Source of the DNA: Gibbula magus
Lineage: Eukaryota > Mollusca > Gastropoda > Trochida > Trochidae
Reading direction: 5' to 3'
NCBI GenBank assembly: GCA_936450465.1
Contig: OW388289.1
Coordinates: forward strand, 79,410,593-79,474,592
DNA: 64,000 nt
A model generated the notes under the pieces. It did not search any database. It had not been told where the DNA came from and was given only the letters and a program-made list of their open reading frames with translations. The translations under genes and the position numbers were made by a program. This document shows positions 22,874 to 35,341 of this stretch, one piece after another (the first letter of the stretch is position 1; each line of letters starts with the position of its first letter).

Positions 22874-24570
22874 GTGAGTGTTTTATTACCCTAAGATTAC
22901 TATAATTTTCAAACACCGTCCAAATTTCTTTCAGCGCTTCATAAAAAAGGCTGGGTTATTAGTCTCGAGTTAAACATGTTAAACACATAACTCCAAGGGA
23001 CCACCAAGTTGTTTTCTGAAAGGATGTATCACATGTCTCCACATTAATGCCTTCAATTATAAACGTTTTTATGTTCAAATAGTTTTCAATATCTAAAACG
23101 TTTATAAGCTATATATCTTCATGGATGTCATGCAGTTTCTAGGCCTGCGGATCTTGTTTGCTAATACCAATATTGTGATTCAGAAAATTCTCAAAATATT
23201 TGATATATGAAATCAATTAATAGAAATTAAAAAACCTTCTCACCTCTGAACATGGAACCCATATATTAAGACAATTCCTTTGAACGTCTGGTTCCTACAC
23301 ATAACATGTGATATGTTCATTATCCAAAAACAAGGTTCTCTTCAGAGGAGTTCTTCTTCCCTGTTCTATAAGAAAGATAAACTGGGGATTCCACGTTGAA
23401 TGAGTTTTCAATGGTTCCTGATAAACAACTCTTCACTGTTTCAACACCTAATGTTTCAATTGTTTGGTATTTCCGTGACACAGACTCGGTCACAGTGACC
23501 CAGACGAAAACTGATTTTTACTTAGAATGCCTATGTTGAGATGTATACAGTGTTACATGCTTTATTTAAAAGCAAAATAATAGTGATCATTTCAAAACTG
23601 AATGATTGACATATTAGACATCTCATTGAATAAAATGAGACAAAACACTCGACTTGGAAGCTCCAGTGCCACCATACGGCTGGTATGCACTAAGACATAT
23701 CATGTTGTTGTTATTCCCAACTCACTCCTACCCATCTACTCTCATGTCATCGATTTGTCTTACTTTCAACACGTTTATTCATCAATATGTTGAATAAATT
23801 GTCATTACCATCCTTCAAACATCCTTCTTGTTATGATTGAGTTTCCATTTGCCAATCCATTATTCGTCTTTGTATTTTATATTGTTGCTTTCACAAACCT
23901 GCAACTTTTAAAGAGCTTTGCTTTCCTTAATTATTTATATATCCTTATTATATTTGGTCATCACAATTATTATTCGATAGCTACATCGCATTTAATTAGG
24001 CTGCACCATTCTCTGTAGGTGTATGTAAGCTTCAAAGTTGTCTATACCCGTTGCTCCCGATCGTTCAACGTTCTCTTCAGGCCGGACGTTAGCCTGCAGT
24101 CTACTACAGGGTTATCTATAACTATGGCTTGGTTTTGGTGAAGTCACATCCATCTTCTGACCAAGGAACTCAGGACTCACAACATTTATTATATTTCCTC
24201 ACGCCTGAGATAACTCATTTATTCCAAAAATACTGTATTAATTTAATCCTCCTAAATCTATTTTTCCTGTGTGTTTTGTCTCTATAGTGTGTAAACTGCT
24301 GTTCTCAAGGTAGTGTGGCTGATCATTAGAAATCTATGGAAGCAATGAGATCTGCAACTGTTGTATTTCAACAAATATCAATCATAGCGCAGAAGACGTG
24401 TATATCAAAAGTCTATGATGATAGTTCTAACAATGATAATAAAGTGTACTGTTGAATTGATAGAGTTTAATTAAATAAACTAAACTTAACTAAGATGCCA
24501 GAATGAGCGCAAACTATTCTAATATAAAATTTACCTTTATTGTTAAACTGGGCGGGGATAATGTGAATTT

Positions 24571-24777
24571 ATGAGAGTATACCAAACCAATGAATGGATC
24601 GAGCTGCCCTTAAGATTATTCAAGATTACACGGAATCATCATAAATTGATGCAACCAACGTTTTACAAAACGTTTGAAGCTTTAATTGTTACACAATATA
24701 TTCAGTATCGTTACACTGTTGTTACTTTCGTCATTATTTTGGTGATATCTGTCCATTTTGTTATTTACATTCGATAA
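24571..24777 (+). CDS. Conserved open segment with a membrane-like stretch (unit 2)
   Basis: Counterpart of 11431-11655; it reads MRVYQTNEWIELPLRLFKI and has the same hydrophobic run. Two bases are missing after VISV relative to unit 1, so the tail is frameshifted. Low confidence as coding. Confidence 0.22.
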   Translation: MRVYQTNEWIELPLRLFKITRNHHKLMQPTFYKTFEALIVTQYIQYRYTVVTFVIILVISVHFVIYIR

Positions 24778-26045
24778 AACAAAGGATTTACTAGGAAAAT
24801 TTACAAATCCGAATAAAGTAACATACAGTGTATTGATCTTAGTCAAATGATGGTAGAAACAGAAATACTGAAAACATTGAAAAATGTCAGAACTTTTGTC
24901 TTCTGATATTTTGCCATTGTATTGCCATTTAAAAAAACCATGACACTATTTCGACAACATAAATATTATTCAACAAGGATACATGTGATTACTCGATATT
25001 TCCAACCTTCACAAATGTTATAAACATATGTTTCCAAAATTGGATAAGAAACCATCCTTTTGGCGCAATTTGATTAAAGTTCAATAACATGTTTATCGCA
25101 CAAACAATAATAGCGTTGCATCAATTTGTCGACATATGATTATTAAATTTCAAGCTTGCACACCTAAAATGGATTAGTTTGCTGAAAGAAAACAGCTGGA
25201 GGTGCTTGCAGAAGCAGACAGGCATACTCTCCACTGTGTAGTTGTAACCATCGTCGAGAGACTTGCTGGAGTATTTTCACACATGAGTGGAAGAGAGGGA
25301 GATGTTCTGAAGTGGCAGAGAGTAATTAGACAAGCTTAATTAGTTTGCTGAGATGTAGTTCAAGCAAGGTCTAATGTTAAACCTATTATATGGGCTTAAC
25401 GGTATGCCAGGTAATGTCTAGTGACTTTTTCGTCAAATGATATTTTACCGTGTTAAATATGTTAGTAAGTATTATCATTTGACAAACATGATCTAATAAT
25501 GATTTTATCATTTGATTAGTAAATCGGCTATCCGCAGTTATGAAGTGGACTTCACTGTAAGCCTTATCAAGCACAACCACATGTGCCTCATTTTGAAAAA
25601 AAAATCAATGGTTAAGAAGAGAACGAAATAAGAGTAAAAGATGTCTTTGTAAAACTTTACATCATCACTGCCTGATCACATTTTCATAGTGACAGATACG
25701 TCTATGCGTCAGTTCTGTATTGAACATATTTTAATATGCAAATGTAAAGTTTTTATCGTTCGATTAACACTGGCAAAAGTTCATTCTAGGAGAATATTAA
25801 GGAAAAGGCACCGTGATATAAAACTGAAGTCATATTTGTATTACTTGATAGATACATGTACTTACAACATTAGTTATTAGTTCGGAAGACGAAAACATAT
25901 TGCCAATGATTTCATGTAGATATATTAGATTGAGATTATATTATTACTGTTAAAGGACATGAAGTAATAAATTTATTAATGATATTAGATACTTCAATCT
26001 AAATCAGGTCTTTGAAGGGCATTTAGGAGTGGTATACATACATGT

Positions 26046-26133
26046 AAGAACATGAACATTTTCTGGATAACAACTTCTTTAATTGCATTAATTACATTAG
26101 AGAAATGGTTATCCAGAAAGTCTTCCTGTTCTT
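26046..26133. repeat. 88-bp hairpin element at the end of unit 2
   Basis: Second copy of the hairpin at 13113-13200, nearly identical. It lies in the region where unit 2 tracks unit 1; unit 3 has unrelated sequence at the matching place (39830-40020). Confidence 0.6.
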
Positions 26134-27032
26134 AACTCTGTGATAAATCAATTGTTTGAATACTTAATCACATCATCACATGGATGCAAGGATCACATAA
26201 ATTCAAAGTCAGGGTTTTTGGCATAGACAGGCTGTATCACTACAAGTTCCCTTTAGATTCGCCTGCTGTGGACCGGAAATTGAAACAATAAGATCAAACG
26301 ATGTTTTGATGTCAAACGATGGATCTGCAATAAATTAAGGTTGGTTTGACCCTCTCCGAGTGTGTAGCCGCCCATTGCTGCTCTGCTGTGGCAAGATGTA
26401 TAGCCAATTATACATTGGGGCTGGTCGGAGTGATGCTTATAGGGAAGCAGGTGATGAATGCATAGAGAAATAAATAACCAAGTTTTCAATTATATTCGCC
26501 TGGTTTAAGTTATGTTATGGTCCTTTAAATTAGTCCTGAGCTCAACAATCTTGGTTTCAATTCTGGATTGCAAATATAAGTATGTGGCAGTTGAAATAAT
26601 TGTCATCAATATAAGCACTCCTTATAGTTAATGGTAAGAGCCAACGACTTCGATGTTTATGAATGATTATATGTTAGAGAAGTAACCACATACATGTAAG
26701 TCTTCGCATCACTGAATATTCTGAACATATTATTATATAATTCTCTTTGTACCTTGCCTAATAATCAGAGAGTCCTTTTTATTTTCAGCTTCCCATCTCT
26801 ATAATGACGTATATAGAACTATCCTATCTAATTAAATGTTAACAGCAATAACAGAGTTTTTCGCTATGCATGAACACTGCATCAGAACTGATCGTTGCGA
26901 TCAGAAATAACGTTATTTTCCAAATATAGATTAAACGCATACCAACCTCTGGAAGAAGAAATTGATGCACGACAGGTCTAGTGTCCCTTATCGATTTTTT
27001 ACTGTAGACTGCTGATGTTCATTACCTGGCAG

Positions 27033-27119
27033 GGTATTATTCATTGTGTCGGCTTGCAGACCTCATACTAATTACAAAAGATAGTGCAGAGTGGTTAATG
27101 ATAACAAATGGAATTACAT
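27033..27119 (+). CDS. Exon-like stretch a1 (unit 3)
   Basis: Counterpart of 1800-1886 with acceptor ACCTGGCAG and donor CAT|GTAACT. It reads LILITKDSAEWLMITNGIT; the D of ITDG is N here. Same tentative SLOG/TRPM interpretation. Confidence 0.33.
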
Positions 27120-27236
27120 GTAACTTCGAATGAGATCATTGCGATAGTCTTGGGACATGATGGCATACACTCGCCATACTGATGTTTTAGCATTGAGAAA
27201 TATATTCATTAGGGACGTGTTAACCACTTTTTACAG

Positions 27237-27583
27237 GCAATTATTCACTGGCACTGGCATCGCACTACTTGGTTGACACCACAACAGACAGACAAGAATT
27301 GTTAAAGATAAAACTTACTATAACTTCCTATAGCGTCATTAGTGTAGTCTTGAGGTTGCATGCATATCATACACGTGATATTAATTGTCTAAGGATTTAT
27401 ATACATGTAAGAAATACAACAGATGAGAAATATCCGCAAATTGATTTATATTGGTTCGATTATGGTCGAAACAGTAGGTTACATGTACAGTATATACAAC
27501 ATTTAACACATCTGACTGATCTGAACTATAAACAATTCTGTAATGGAAAACCATCGGTAATGTCATCAAATTATCATGTTTGA
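27237..27583 (+). CDS. Exon-like stretch a2 with extended open frame (unit 3)
   Basis: Counterpart of 2004-2272 with donor CAT|GTAAGA at 27406/27407. The TAA that ends the frame in units 1 and 2 is TTA-containing here, so the frame runs on to 27583. It reads TTTDRQELLKIKLTIT, ISVVLRLHAYHTRDI and IDLYWFDYGRNSRLHVQ. The tryptophan of VVW is leucine. The extra C-terminal part is probably not functional, since the donor is the more likely end of the exon. Confidence 0.33.
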
Positions 27584-27786
27584 TAACTACATTTCCATGT
27601 GTATGTAAGAAAATGTATTCCATTGTAAGTCCAATACACTACATTTCTACACCATTAACGATAATGCGACAGGAACTGTGACGAGTCAAGGTGCTATGCT
27701 ATGTATTCCAGACACTGTGTATCTGAATATGTAAGAACTGTAGGGATTATCTTTCTAATATTGCATCTTGTCTCCTTCTGATACCG

Positions 27787-27937
27787 TTTTCTACTCAATC
27801 AAGACATCCAACTAGATGTTATGATTATTACACAGGCTGCCCAAGTGATCATATGGCATATACATCAAATATTAAAGGTTTATCAGTAGAACTTGTACAA
27901 GGTTTTAATGTTATTCCGTGGGATAGAGTTTCTTTTT
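27787..27937 (+). pseudogene. Exon-like stretch a3, acceptor and frame lost (unit 3)
   Basis: The acceptor GATACAG of unit 2 is GATACCG here, and one base is missing in GATGTTATGATTATTAC, shifting the frame before the YYT motif. Downstream, NIKGLSVELVQGFNVIPWDR is still readable. The donor is replaced by the same T-rich run as in unit 1. Confidence 0.42.
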
Positions 27938-28348
27938 CTTTTTTATTAACTGAAGATACGATGATGTTAAAAGCACCGTTAAAACTTGCTTATTTAAACC
28001 TCTAATAGTTTTCTTATCTTTCAACATTTTAGAGAAAAACCTTAGGTATTAGTATTTAGTAACAACTTCAACACATAAATCAAAGCGACACCCGAAGTTG
28101 ATTTCTGAAATGTTCATAACATTTCTCTCTATTATAATGTCTTCAATTATAATCGTTTTCATTTATCAATAGAGTCTAACGTTACAGTACCCACTATCTT
28201 TATAACTGAAATCTTTTAAAGCTATATATGCTTCGTTGTCATTCGTCTTCTTGGTCTGTGGCCTTTGTTTGCGAATATACATACTGAGTTTTTATTTAAG
28301 AAACAAAAATTGCTCACATAAAATAAAATAAAACATATTAAATTGTAG

Positions 28349-28558
28349 ATATTACCGAAACGTGTCACCTCTGAAATCGTGGAACTGCAAAACAGGTATG
28401 TTAATAACACATTGTCCTTGAAAAGGAACACGTGTTCTTCAACACAATACCATGTGACATTTTCATTACACAAAACAAAACTCTCTTCAGTGTCAAATAA
28501 CACAATGGAAACAATGCAGGGAGTTATTTCTTCCAAGTCACTCAGAAAGATACACTAG
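28349..28558 (+). CDS. Exon-like stretch a4 (unit 3)
   Basis: Counterpart of 3067-3276, open from the TTGTAG acceptor to TAG at 28556. It reads ILPKRVTSEIVELQNRYVNN then NTLSLKRN. The L to R change in the KLVT motif would disturb the hydrophobic pattern. Otherwise as in unit 1. Confidence 0.3.
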   Translation: MLPKRVTSEIVELQNRYVNNTLSLKRNTCSSTQYHVTFSLHKTKLSSVSNNTMETMQGVISSKSLRKIH

Positions 28559-31442
28559 GGATTCCAGGTTGAATGAGTTTTCAATGACTCCTGATAAACA
28601 ACTATTTCCTATCTCAACACTTAATGTTATTTCAATTGTTAGATATTTCCTCTTGGCCACTTGATCTTCAGTTTCAGATTTTCAGAGACCACATGAGGCA
28701 GAACCCGGTCACTTTGACCCAGACTGAATCGTGTTAACTTTTTGAGTATACTGTAAAATAAATAATACACGTTTTAAGTAAATACAACCGTGATTTAAGT
28801 ATATAAGCTATATGTAAACTTACCAAACGAAAATATGAATCAAATTGAATGAAATGAGACAAAACCCTCCAATAAGATTCTCACTTTTCAGGTTTTACTT
28901 TTGCATCCTTTTGCATCAGGTTTCATTATTTCCAAACTACCTTCATCCCCAAACACCCTTTCATCAGTGTATACTAAATGTATTTCATATTTATCTATCA
29001 TTGTTTTTCCTCTGTATCCGGTTCTAGCCTAATTAACTTGCCAGACACTTTATAAACCTTTACCTTATTTTACATGTAAGGACATTATGCATTTTACCAA
29101 TCTATTATCTATATACATGTACATGTATTATCTGTTATTATTTTTTAACCACCTACGTGTTTTCTAGGTTTCCATATTTCCAAAAAGTTCATTAGTATGA
29201 CATTGATCATTACCATCTCTGTATAATAATAATTCGATGGATGTATTTGTAGCTTCTGAACTAAACTTTTTTAACCATTGATTGACTGTCTTGGCTACAC
29301 CTCCAAGTTAACAAATGTATGCACGCTTAATCTTGCTTAATTAATGTTCAGTTAACGATTACAGTGATAATTTGTTGTAATCATGTCAGTTCTGTTACCA
29401 ATTTTCTAAGACTTTTTTTTTAAATTAAAAAATATCATTTTATTAACTAGTCAAATTTGTAAAATGAAAAATGCATATATTTTGGGTTAGTAGTTTCAAA
29501 TAGGAAAAACTTTACAAAATATGTCATAATATTTTAACAGTACCTGAACTCGGCAAAAATATAATCAGAGGTCTATTATTTGCTATCAGGGAACCTGCTG
29601 AATGAAAATAGTGTGTTCGCTTTACAAATCTTCCTAAATATGGGTTTGCTAAGACTATGATAAAACTTAATGAAATAAAAATGTGTTTCATTAAAACATC
29701 ATAGTTATTTTCATTAGTGGCCTTTGTCAGTAACAGACAAGGGCAGTAACAGAATGGAAAATCGAGTTCTCAAATATTTCTTGACATAATACACTCATTG
29801 TTTTTCAAAAACATACGTTCAAATATGAAAACACTTTAGAAAATATTAAGGAGATATATTATAAGCATGGGAACATTATAAAGAAGTTAGCCTTAGTTTG
29901 AATGAAAACCAGTTAGATGTCAGAACTGTTACCACTCGAATCTGTCTAATATGTTATCATTTTGAACGGCAACAGAACTGAAGGTAACAGTTTTAACTAT
30001 TTCCCAATTATCACTTGTGAAACAATGATTGTTCCTGTTTTAACCATAACAAATGACTTATAAGACTGATGCCTTAATTTGCTTTAATGTTGAATTACTA
30101 CTGGTTTGATGAGCAGTTGTTATATATGTTTTATTAATGGTAACATATTTGACCATAAACTGAAGTTGGTTTTCTCAATTAAACTTCTAACAGTGCAGTC
30201 ACACTGCCATCCAATGGCAAGGCTGATACGTGGGGGCCAATGACAGGAAGTTGCATCATTGGCATCAAGTAAAATTGTAATTTCTATAAATATTGGTGAC
30301 TATGTTCCAGTTGGTTAGCATATAACTTTGGATGAGATCATTAAGAAATTACTCATAAATATATATACATGTAGACACGTCGGAAGAACGAATATTTATA
30401 AAACAATAAATCTGATTGAACGTATTTCCAACCTTCACAAATATTATAACCATACGCTTCTACAAATAGTTATGAAACATGCCTCTTGGCATAACTATTA
30501 TTGAAATTCAATAACGTGTTTATCACACATACATTATTACATCCTTAGTTAACACTCCTGAAGTGGACTGCTGTGGTGAGACCAAACAGCTATAGGTGAT
30601 TTCACAAGCAGACTTAATCTGTAGCTGTTACCATTGTCTGGACAAGTGGTGCAATAGGTTTACTGTTGTTCAAGTGAATGAAGGAGAGGGAGATGTTTTG
30701 AAAAAGTAATTAAGCAATCTTGGTTAGTGGGCGAAGTTCGACTTTGGGCGATGGCTGATGTTGATTTCATTATATAAGCCTTCTGAAAGCTACGTAATGC
30801 CAATTCGTTCAATAACATTTCAACATACTATAGAATATATGATTTATGGTCACTAATGATAATAAAATAATTTTCCTTCAACTTGAAACATAAATACTTT
30901 AGTCAATATTATAAAATATTTATAAACTTGACTTTTTTTATTGAGGGTTTATGTAGTGTAAAATATTAACTGTTAACGTTTGATAAACATATGTTTTCAT
31001 TCGTTCAGGGTAAACAACAATTCTATGGAATATCATTACTGTTCTGTCAAAGATATAAAGCATTCCTTACAAGTTCCATTAAAACTCTTTTGGCCGGAAA
31101 TTTAAACAATAAGATTCAACGAGTTATTCTGTCAACTATTCAACTTAAAGAAGTAGAGTACATTATCAAATTGAACATGAAAGGAATTCTGTGTGTTCCG
31201 TTAAATTAAGAATTATAATTATACAAATGACGTTTAGCGAATACTCAAGTTATTTTATGGCAATTGATATTTGCATTTCAGTTTCAGGAGACTTTGAACC
31301 AGTTTGGCAATTCAGATGTCCATAAAGACGTATCTAACATTGAGCTGCTGGTACCATGCCTACAGCAAGATGTGTTTGTTAAACACTGATGTTCCCGGAT
31401 ATAACCATAGTTTGGTTAAAATATCATCGTTAAGTACAAATA

Positions 31443-32776
31443 TAGAGAATACTAAACGACGTCCCGTTTAATAACATATTTATGAAACGTGTGGATGGTT
31501 TTGGTATTTAACGAGCGAAAGCGAGTTAGATACCAATACCATCGACGAGTTTCATAAATATGTTATTAAACGGGACGGAGTTTAGTATTTTATTTATTAC
31601 ACGCTCTAAGTTAATGAAATATGTAATTAAAGTTTACTATTCATTCATGTAGATGTGCGTAGGGATACATCTCTTACCATGGACGCATAACGCCATCTCA
31701 CTAAACACCAAAAATAGACCAAGCAAATATCCGTTAATAACAGTTTCAATTTTGAACAACACAATTTAGAAACACTCATTACGTTGTCTTTATGTTGAAC
31801 TATAAGAAGCGCAAATTGACGAGTAAACAAAAACATCGTATTAATCTCACTAGATATTATGAATGATGTCAGGTGATTGTGACGTCATCGGAATGCGACT
31901 GTTTCAAGCGCGATTCAAGGCTATTTACAGTTGTATGTAGCTGCAGTTGCTTTGCCAAAATAGGCTCTGTAACACCCTGATGACAATGATACTGGGGAGA
32001 AAAGTTACATTCAGTTCTGCAGCTAGTTTTATCTAGCGAAATTGTGGGGATCATTGTCCTTGGCTTGTTGCCGATGAAGTTAACATTGACGGCACAAATT
32101 AGCAGCACCGCCGAAAATGGAGTTTCGACATTTATAGCAAACGTTAAAATTGTATATCAGCATTGATACTTACCTTGAAGCATTTTTATTCATTTATCTT
32201 GGTATGTTATCTTCTGTACAACAGACAGACATGAACAATGCCTACACAACCTGGAAAACTTACATGTCGACACGAAACAAATTTTTTACATTCTAAACTT
32301 TCAAAACCATTCCTCAAAAGGAGAAGAAAATATCAAAATGTACCTTTAAGGATTACAATGTAGTTGCAATAATACTCAACTGACGACTGTCACAGGATAC
32401 GTGGGTTCAACGTGACGTTTATTCCTTGTGAATATTTACATAAACTGAGGCTACGTCAAGTTGCATGACGAAGCAAAATGGCGGTCAAATCCCGAAAGCC
32501 GTAACGAGATAACATACGTGTCAAGGGAACTAACTCTGAATCAACCAAGGGATACTGATTGACGGTAAATTGTGATAGAAGCGTCCGTACAATATTAATC
32601 ATAACGACGTTGCGTGAAAAAACATGTCCCAAGAAATCCAGTGCGATCCCAAAGGCCATGTGACTACTGGAAAGTAGTTCCGACTGCGATCGCTTTCACG
32701 TGCAATGTTTCACAACAGTGTTGAATAACATTTCGATGTTTCACAACAGTAGTATCTTCAACGAGAGTGTAATAAA
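31443..32776 (-). mobile_element. Helentron/HINE-like non-autonomous element, 1334 bp, unit 3 only
   Basis: Unit 2 has the empty site GTACAAATAATGCAAAT (18452 region). On the minus strand the insertion lies between two T residues (GCAT|TATTTG) with no obvious duplication. On that strand the element starts TTTATTACACTCTCGTTGAA and ends with a large palindrome (31450-31588). The 14-bp start recurs inverted (31593-31606, 13 of 14 matching) just inside the palindrome. T-T insertion, asymmetric terminal inverted repeats and a 3' terminal palindrome are the published hallmarks of Helentrons/HINEs. No open frame encodes a Rep/helicase, so it is non-autonomous. Open frames of 63-79 codons inside are unrecognised. 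Confidence 0.6.
31450..31588. repeat. Terminal palindrome of the unit 3 element
   Basis: The left arm TACTAAACGACGTCCCGTTT continues to 31489. It pairs with the right arm 31547-31588 ending GGAGTTTAGTA. The loop holds a second stem (GGTATTTAACGAGC / GTTAGATACC) capped by GCGAAAGC at 31515-31522. Confidence 0.85.
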
Positions 32777-32918
32777 ATGCAAATAAATATGGTTAGGTAC
32801 AAAAGGTTCGAAAATGGTTCCCGTGCCAAGGTCACTTTAACTATCTTCACCATATATGAAAGGTCTTTTCACAATGGACGCACATGTCAATTATCAAAGT
32901 CCTATCACTAACCCCCGG

Positions 32919-33011
32919 AATAATAATAATAATAATAATACACAACATTTATATAGCGCCTTATCTGCTTATTAAAACACTCTAAGGTGCTCTCAGGCGC
33001 TTTACATTATT
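32919..33011. repeat. AAT-microsatellite-linked short interspersed repeat (unit 3 only)
   Basis: About seven ATA/AAT repeats are followed by ACACAACATTTATATAGCGC and end in AGGCGCTTTACATTATT. The inner parts are inverted (GCGCCTTA / TAAGGTGC...GGCGC). This block is absent at the matching place in units 1 and 2 (CTAACCCCCTGAATCTTCGA in unit 2). I recall similar microsatellite-plus-TATAGCGC modules from many marine invertebrate genomes but cannot name the family. It is a small non-coding mobile repeat inserted after the triplication. Confidence 0.6.
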
Positions 33012-34565
33012 ATCTTCGATTCGATGGCATAAACAAAATGCGTCAATCATTGAAGAATTAATTCCGAAACTCTTAGAATCTTAAATCATGAGTATATAAA
33101 ATGAACATTACAGAGAGTACCTTACATAATAACATCATCTATATTGATACTTTCATGGCAAGAGTCACATCACATTCGTATCATTAAGGAGGAAAATATG
33201 AATACTATATTTTAATGGTACTGTTAATATCACTAATATCACATTAGCATCTGCCATGGTAATGATAATTCACTATACTTCTGCTAGAGAGTAGTTTACA
33301 TGTAAATCAGGATTTATTTATACACAGCACCCAAGACAAAAGTAGTCCAAACTTAATGTTATCAATATGGGTTAAGGGTACACTTATCCTGGATAAGGCT
33401 TCACTTTGGATGTGGTATAGGTCACATGTCATAGTTACGTGCCCCCTTAACCACTGTCAATGGAAGCATGACCAATATCAAGATAAATTTGAACACTATG
33501 ATAATACTACTTCACATATCGGTGATTTATTCCACCGCCAAACACTTTGTAGCATTGGTGGTTTTCTTACAATGGAAAGGTAACGGATTGTAGATATGGG
33601 TTATTTCTGTTTCGAAAATAGTACCTGTAATACCTGTAATTGGCCGAAGTCCAAAAGATATGTTAAGAACAGAAGTAGTTTAATATTGATTTGAAAGTGT
33701 GTAAAATTTGAAAATAAACGTAAAATATAAATTCTGCGAATGTCAAGAGTATGTACTTAGTTTTTCAGCTGATTTCAAATAGAAGTGAGAAATGCCTCCA
33801 TGTTCTTCACGGTGACAATATAATTAACGTTTATTACAATTATGACGTGACTACGATGTTACCATATAGACGTTCAAAACATTCACATCAAGACTGAATT
33901 GGCACTGAAAATGCTCAAGAACATTAGCGTCATCAGAAACGACCAACATACAAACTTGAGAAAACAGATACATCTTATAATCGTAGCATCTGTTAAGAGT
34001 TCAGTTTGCCACCATATTAATAGTAGGTGTTTGTAGTAGTAATAATAGACGGGTTTGTTTTTATATCAGTGCTTGCTAGGATCATGAGGTTGCCCCCTTT
34101 GATAAAGCAGTACATTATACACGCTGGGGTTTCTGCACGTTCTATTGTAAATGTACCATTACATGATTTACAGTAGAATATTCCAGATTTAAGCTGCCCT
34201 TTGGAAAATGAAATGACATTTCTGAAGTTGTTCTATGTGCTGTTAACCCCGATGCCTCACATATTCATGATGGCCAGTTTCTGTTCCAATGAAATTGCTT
34301 CTAATTGTAGTTTCAGTTCTCAGTCAAATTGTTTTATTTTGTTAGATTGCATCAGCTCTTTTATAACACTTTGGCAGTCTGGCAATGTACCTTTACCAAT
34401 GTGCATTTATTAGGAAAGATGAGCAAGTTTAGATAATTGTTTTCTACAGTTGAGTATTTTTATCTTGATAATTTCCTGCCTGCCAGACTTGACAACATAT
34501 AATGCTGTTTCTATTCTAATAGAAATACAATGTCTGTAAGTTATTCTTGTTTCTACCTCTGACAG

Positions 34566-34740
34566 CTTGTTTGCAACGGATCCAGATAATGTTGGCTGGA
34601 GAGGTGGTATTTTGGCGAGATCAGCGTTACCTGTGTTTATACCTGTGAATGTAAAAGACATTACAACAGACGATTATTATCCTTTGTTAAAATCAAACAT
34701 AAGGTTTTCTATTCGTTGGGAATATACAACATTTGATTAG
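34566..34740 (+). CDS. Exon-like stretch b1 (unit 3)
   Basis: Counterpart of 7047-7221, with the same acceptor and the same encoded DSLFATDPDNVGWRGGIL and PVFIPVNVKDITTDD, ending in TAG at 34738. The flanks of unit 3 are visibly more diverged than this stretch, which hints at constraint. Confidence 0.35.
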
Positions 34741-35233
34741 TTTAAATTAACAGAGCCTGGAATATGTACTTCTGTGTCTGAATTTGAATTATGTATACAC
34801 AGCTATTTGTTTCCTTTACATTATGTTTTTCTCGTAATAGAGAAGTAATATAAGTAATCTTAATCAGTTACAATAATATGTTTGCTTACAGACATCACCA
34901 CAGGCTGAAAAGCATCAAGGAGAACAATGTGAACAATAAATGATAATAACTATTTGCCAACTGCATGTCCATTCATAGCTACAACTCTGTTCAATTTAAA
35001 TGTCCCTCCATATGTTTATTGAGGATTCTGTCCTCCGAACAAGATCGGTCTATTAGTTCACTGAAGACCTTAGGACAAAATCAACAAAGAAACGCACTAC
35101 TTGGGGATGTGGTTTCTTTTATAGATCAAAGGAACTGGTATAAAAATAAATAAATAAAATAATGGGGTTTCTTCGTCCTTTTGTGGAAGAATCCTGTTGC
35201 TTAAACACCGCCAGTGTTAAACTACTGAGATGA

Positions 35234-35341
35234 GACAGCTTGGTAACTGATCAAAGAAATCAGCATGATCTTATCAAAGAAATCGAGCCGGCGTTTATTC
35301 TCACTCACATGCCAGAGAATACAACTTTCCGTGGTTACTGA
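35234..35341 (+). CDS. Exon-like stretch b2 (unit 3)
   Basis: Counterpart of 7710-7817, open to TGA at 35339, with KEIEPAFILTHMPENTTFRG. Replacements are conservative. Function unknown. Confidence 0.25.
   Translation, partial: DSLVTDQRNQHDLIKEIEPAFILTHMPENTTFRGY

Larger units (their letters stand above)
13387..26319 (+). repeat. Tandem array unit 2 (12.9 kb), mosaic of units 3 and 1
   Basis: Middle unit. The junction with unit 1 reads GATGTTTTCATGTCAAACGAT before the conserved unit start, with the word CAAACGAT occurring on both sides. From its start to about 19.2 kb it shares indels and substitutions with unit 3. From about 19.25 kb to its end it shares them with unit 1. It carries a private palindrome-ended element (21288-22051) and a private deletion of about 210 bp near 25677 relative to units 1 and 3. 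Between the exon-like stretches listed separately I see no gene. Confidence 0.9.
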
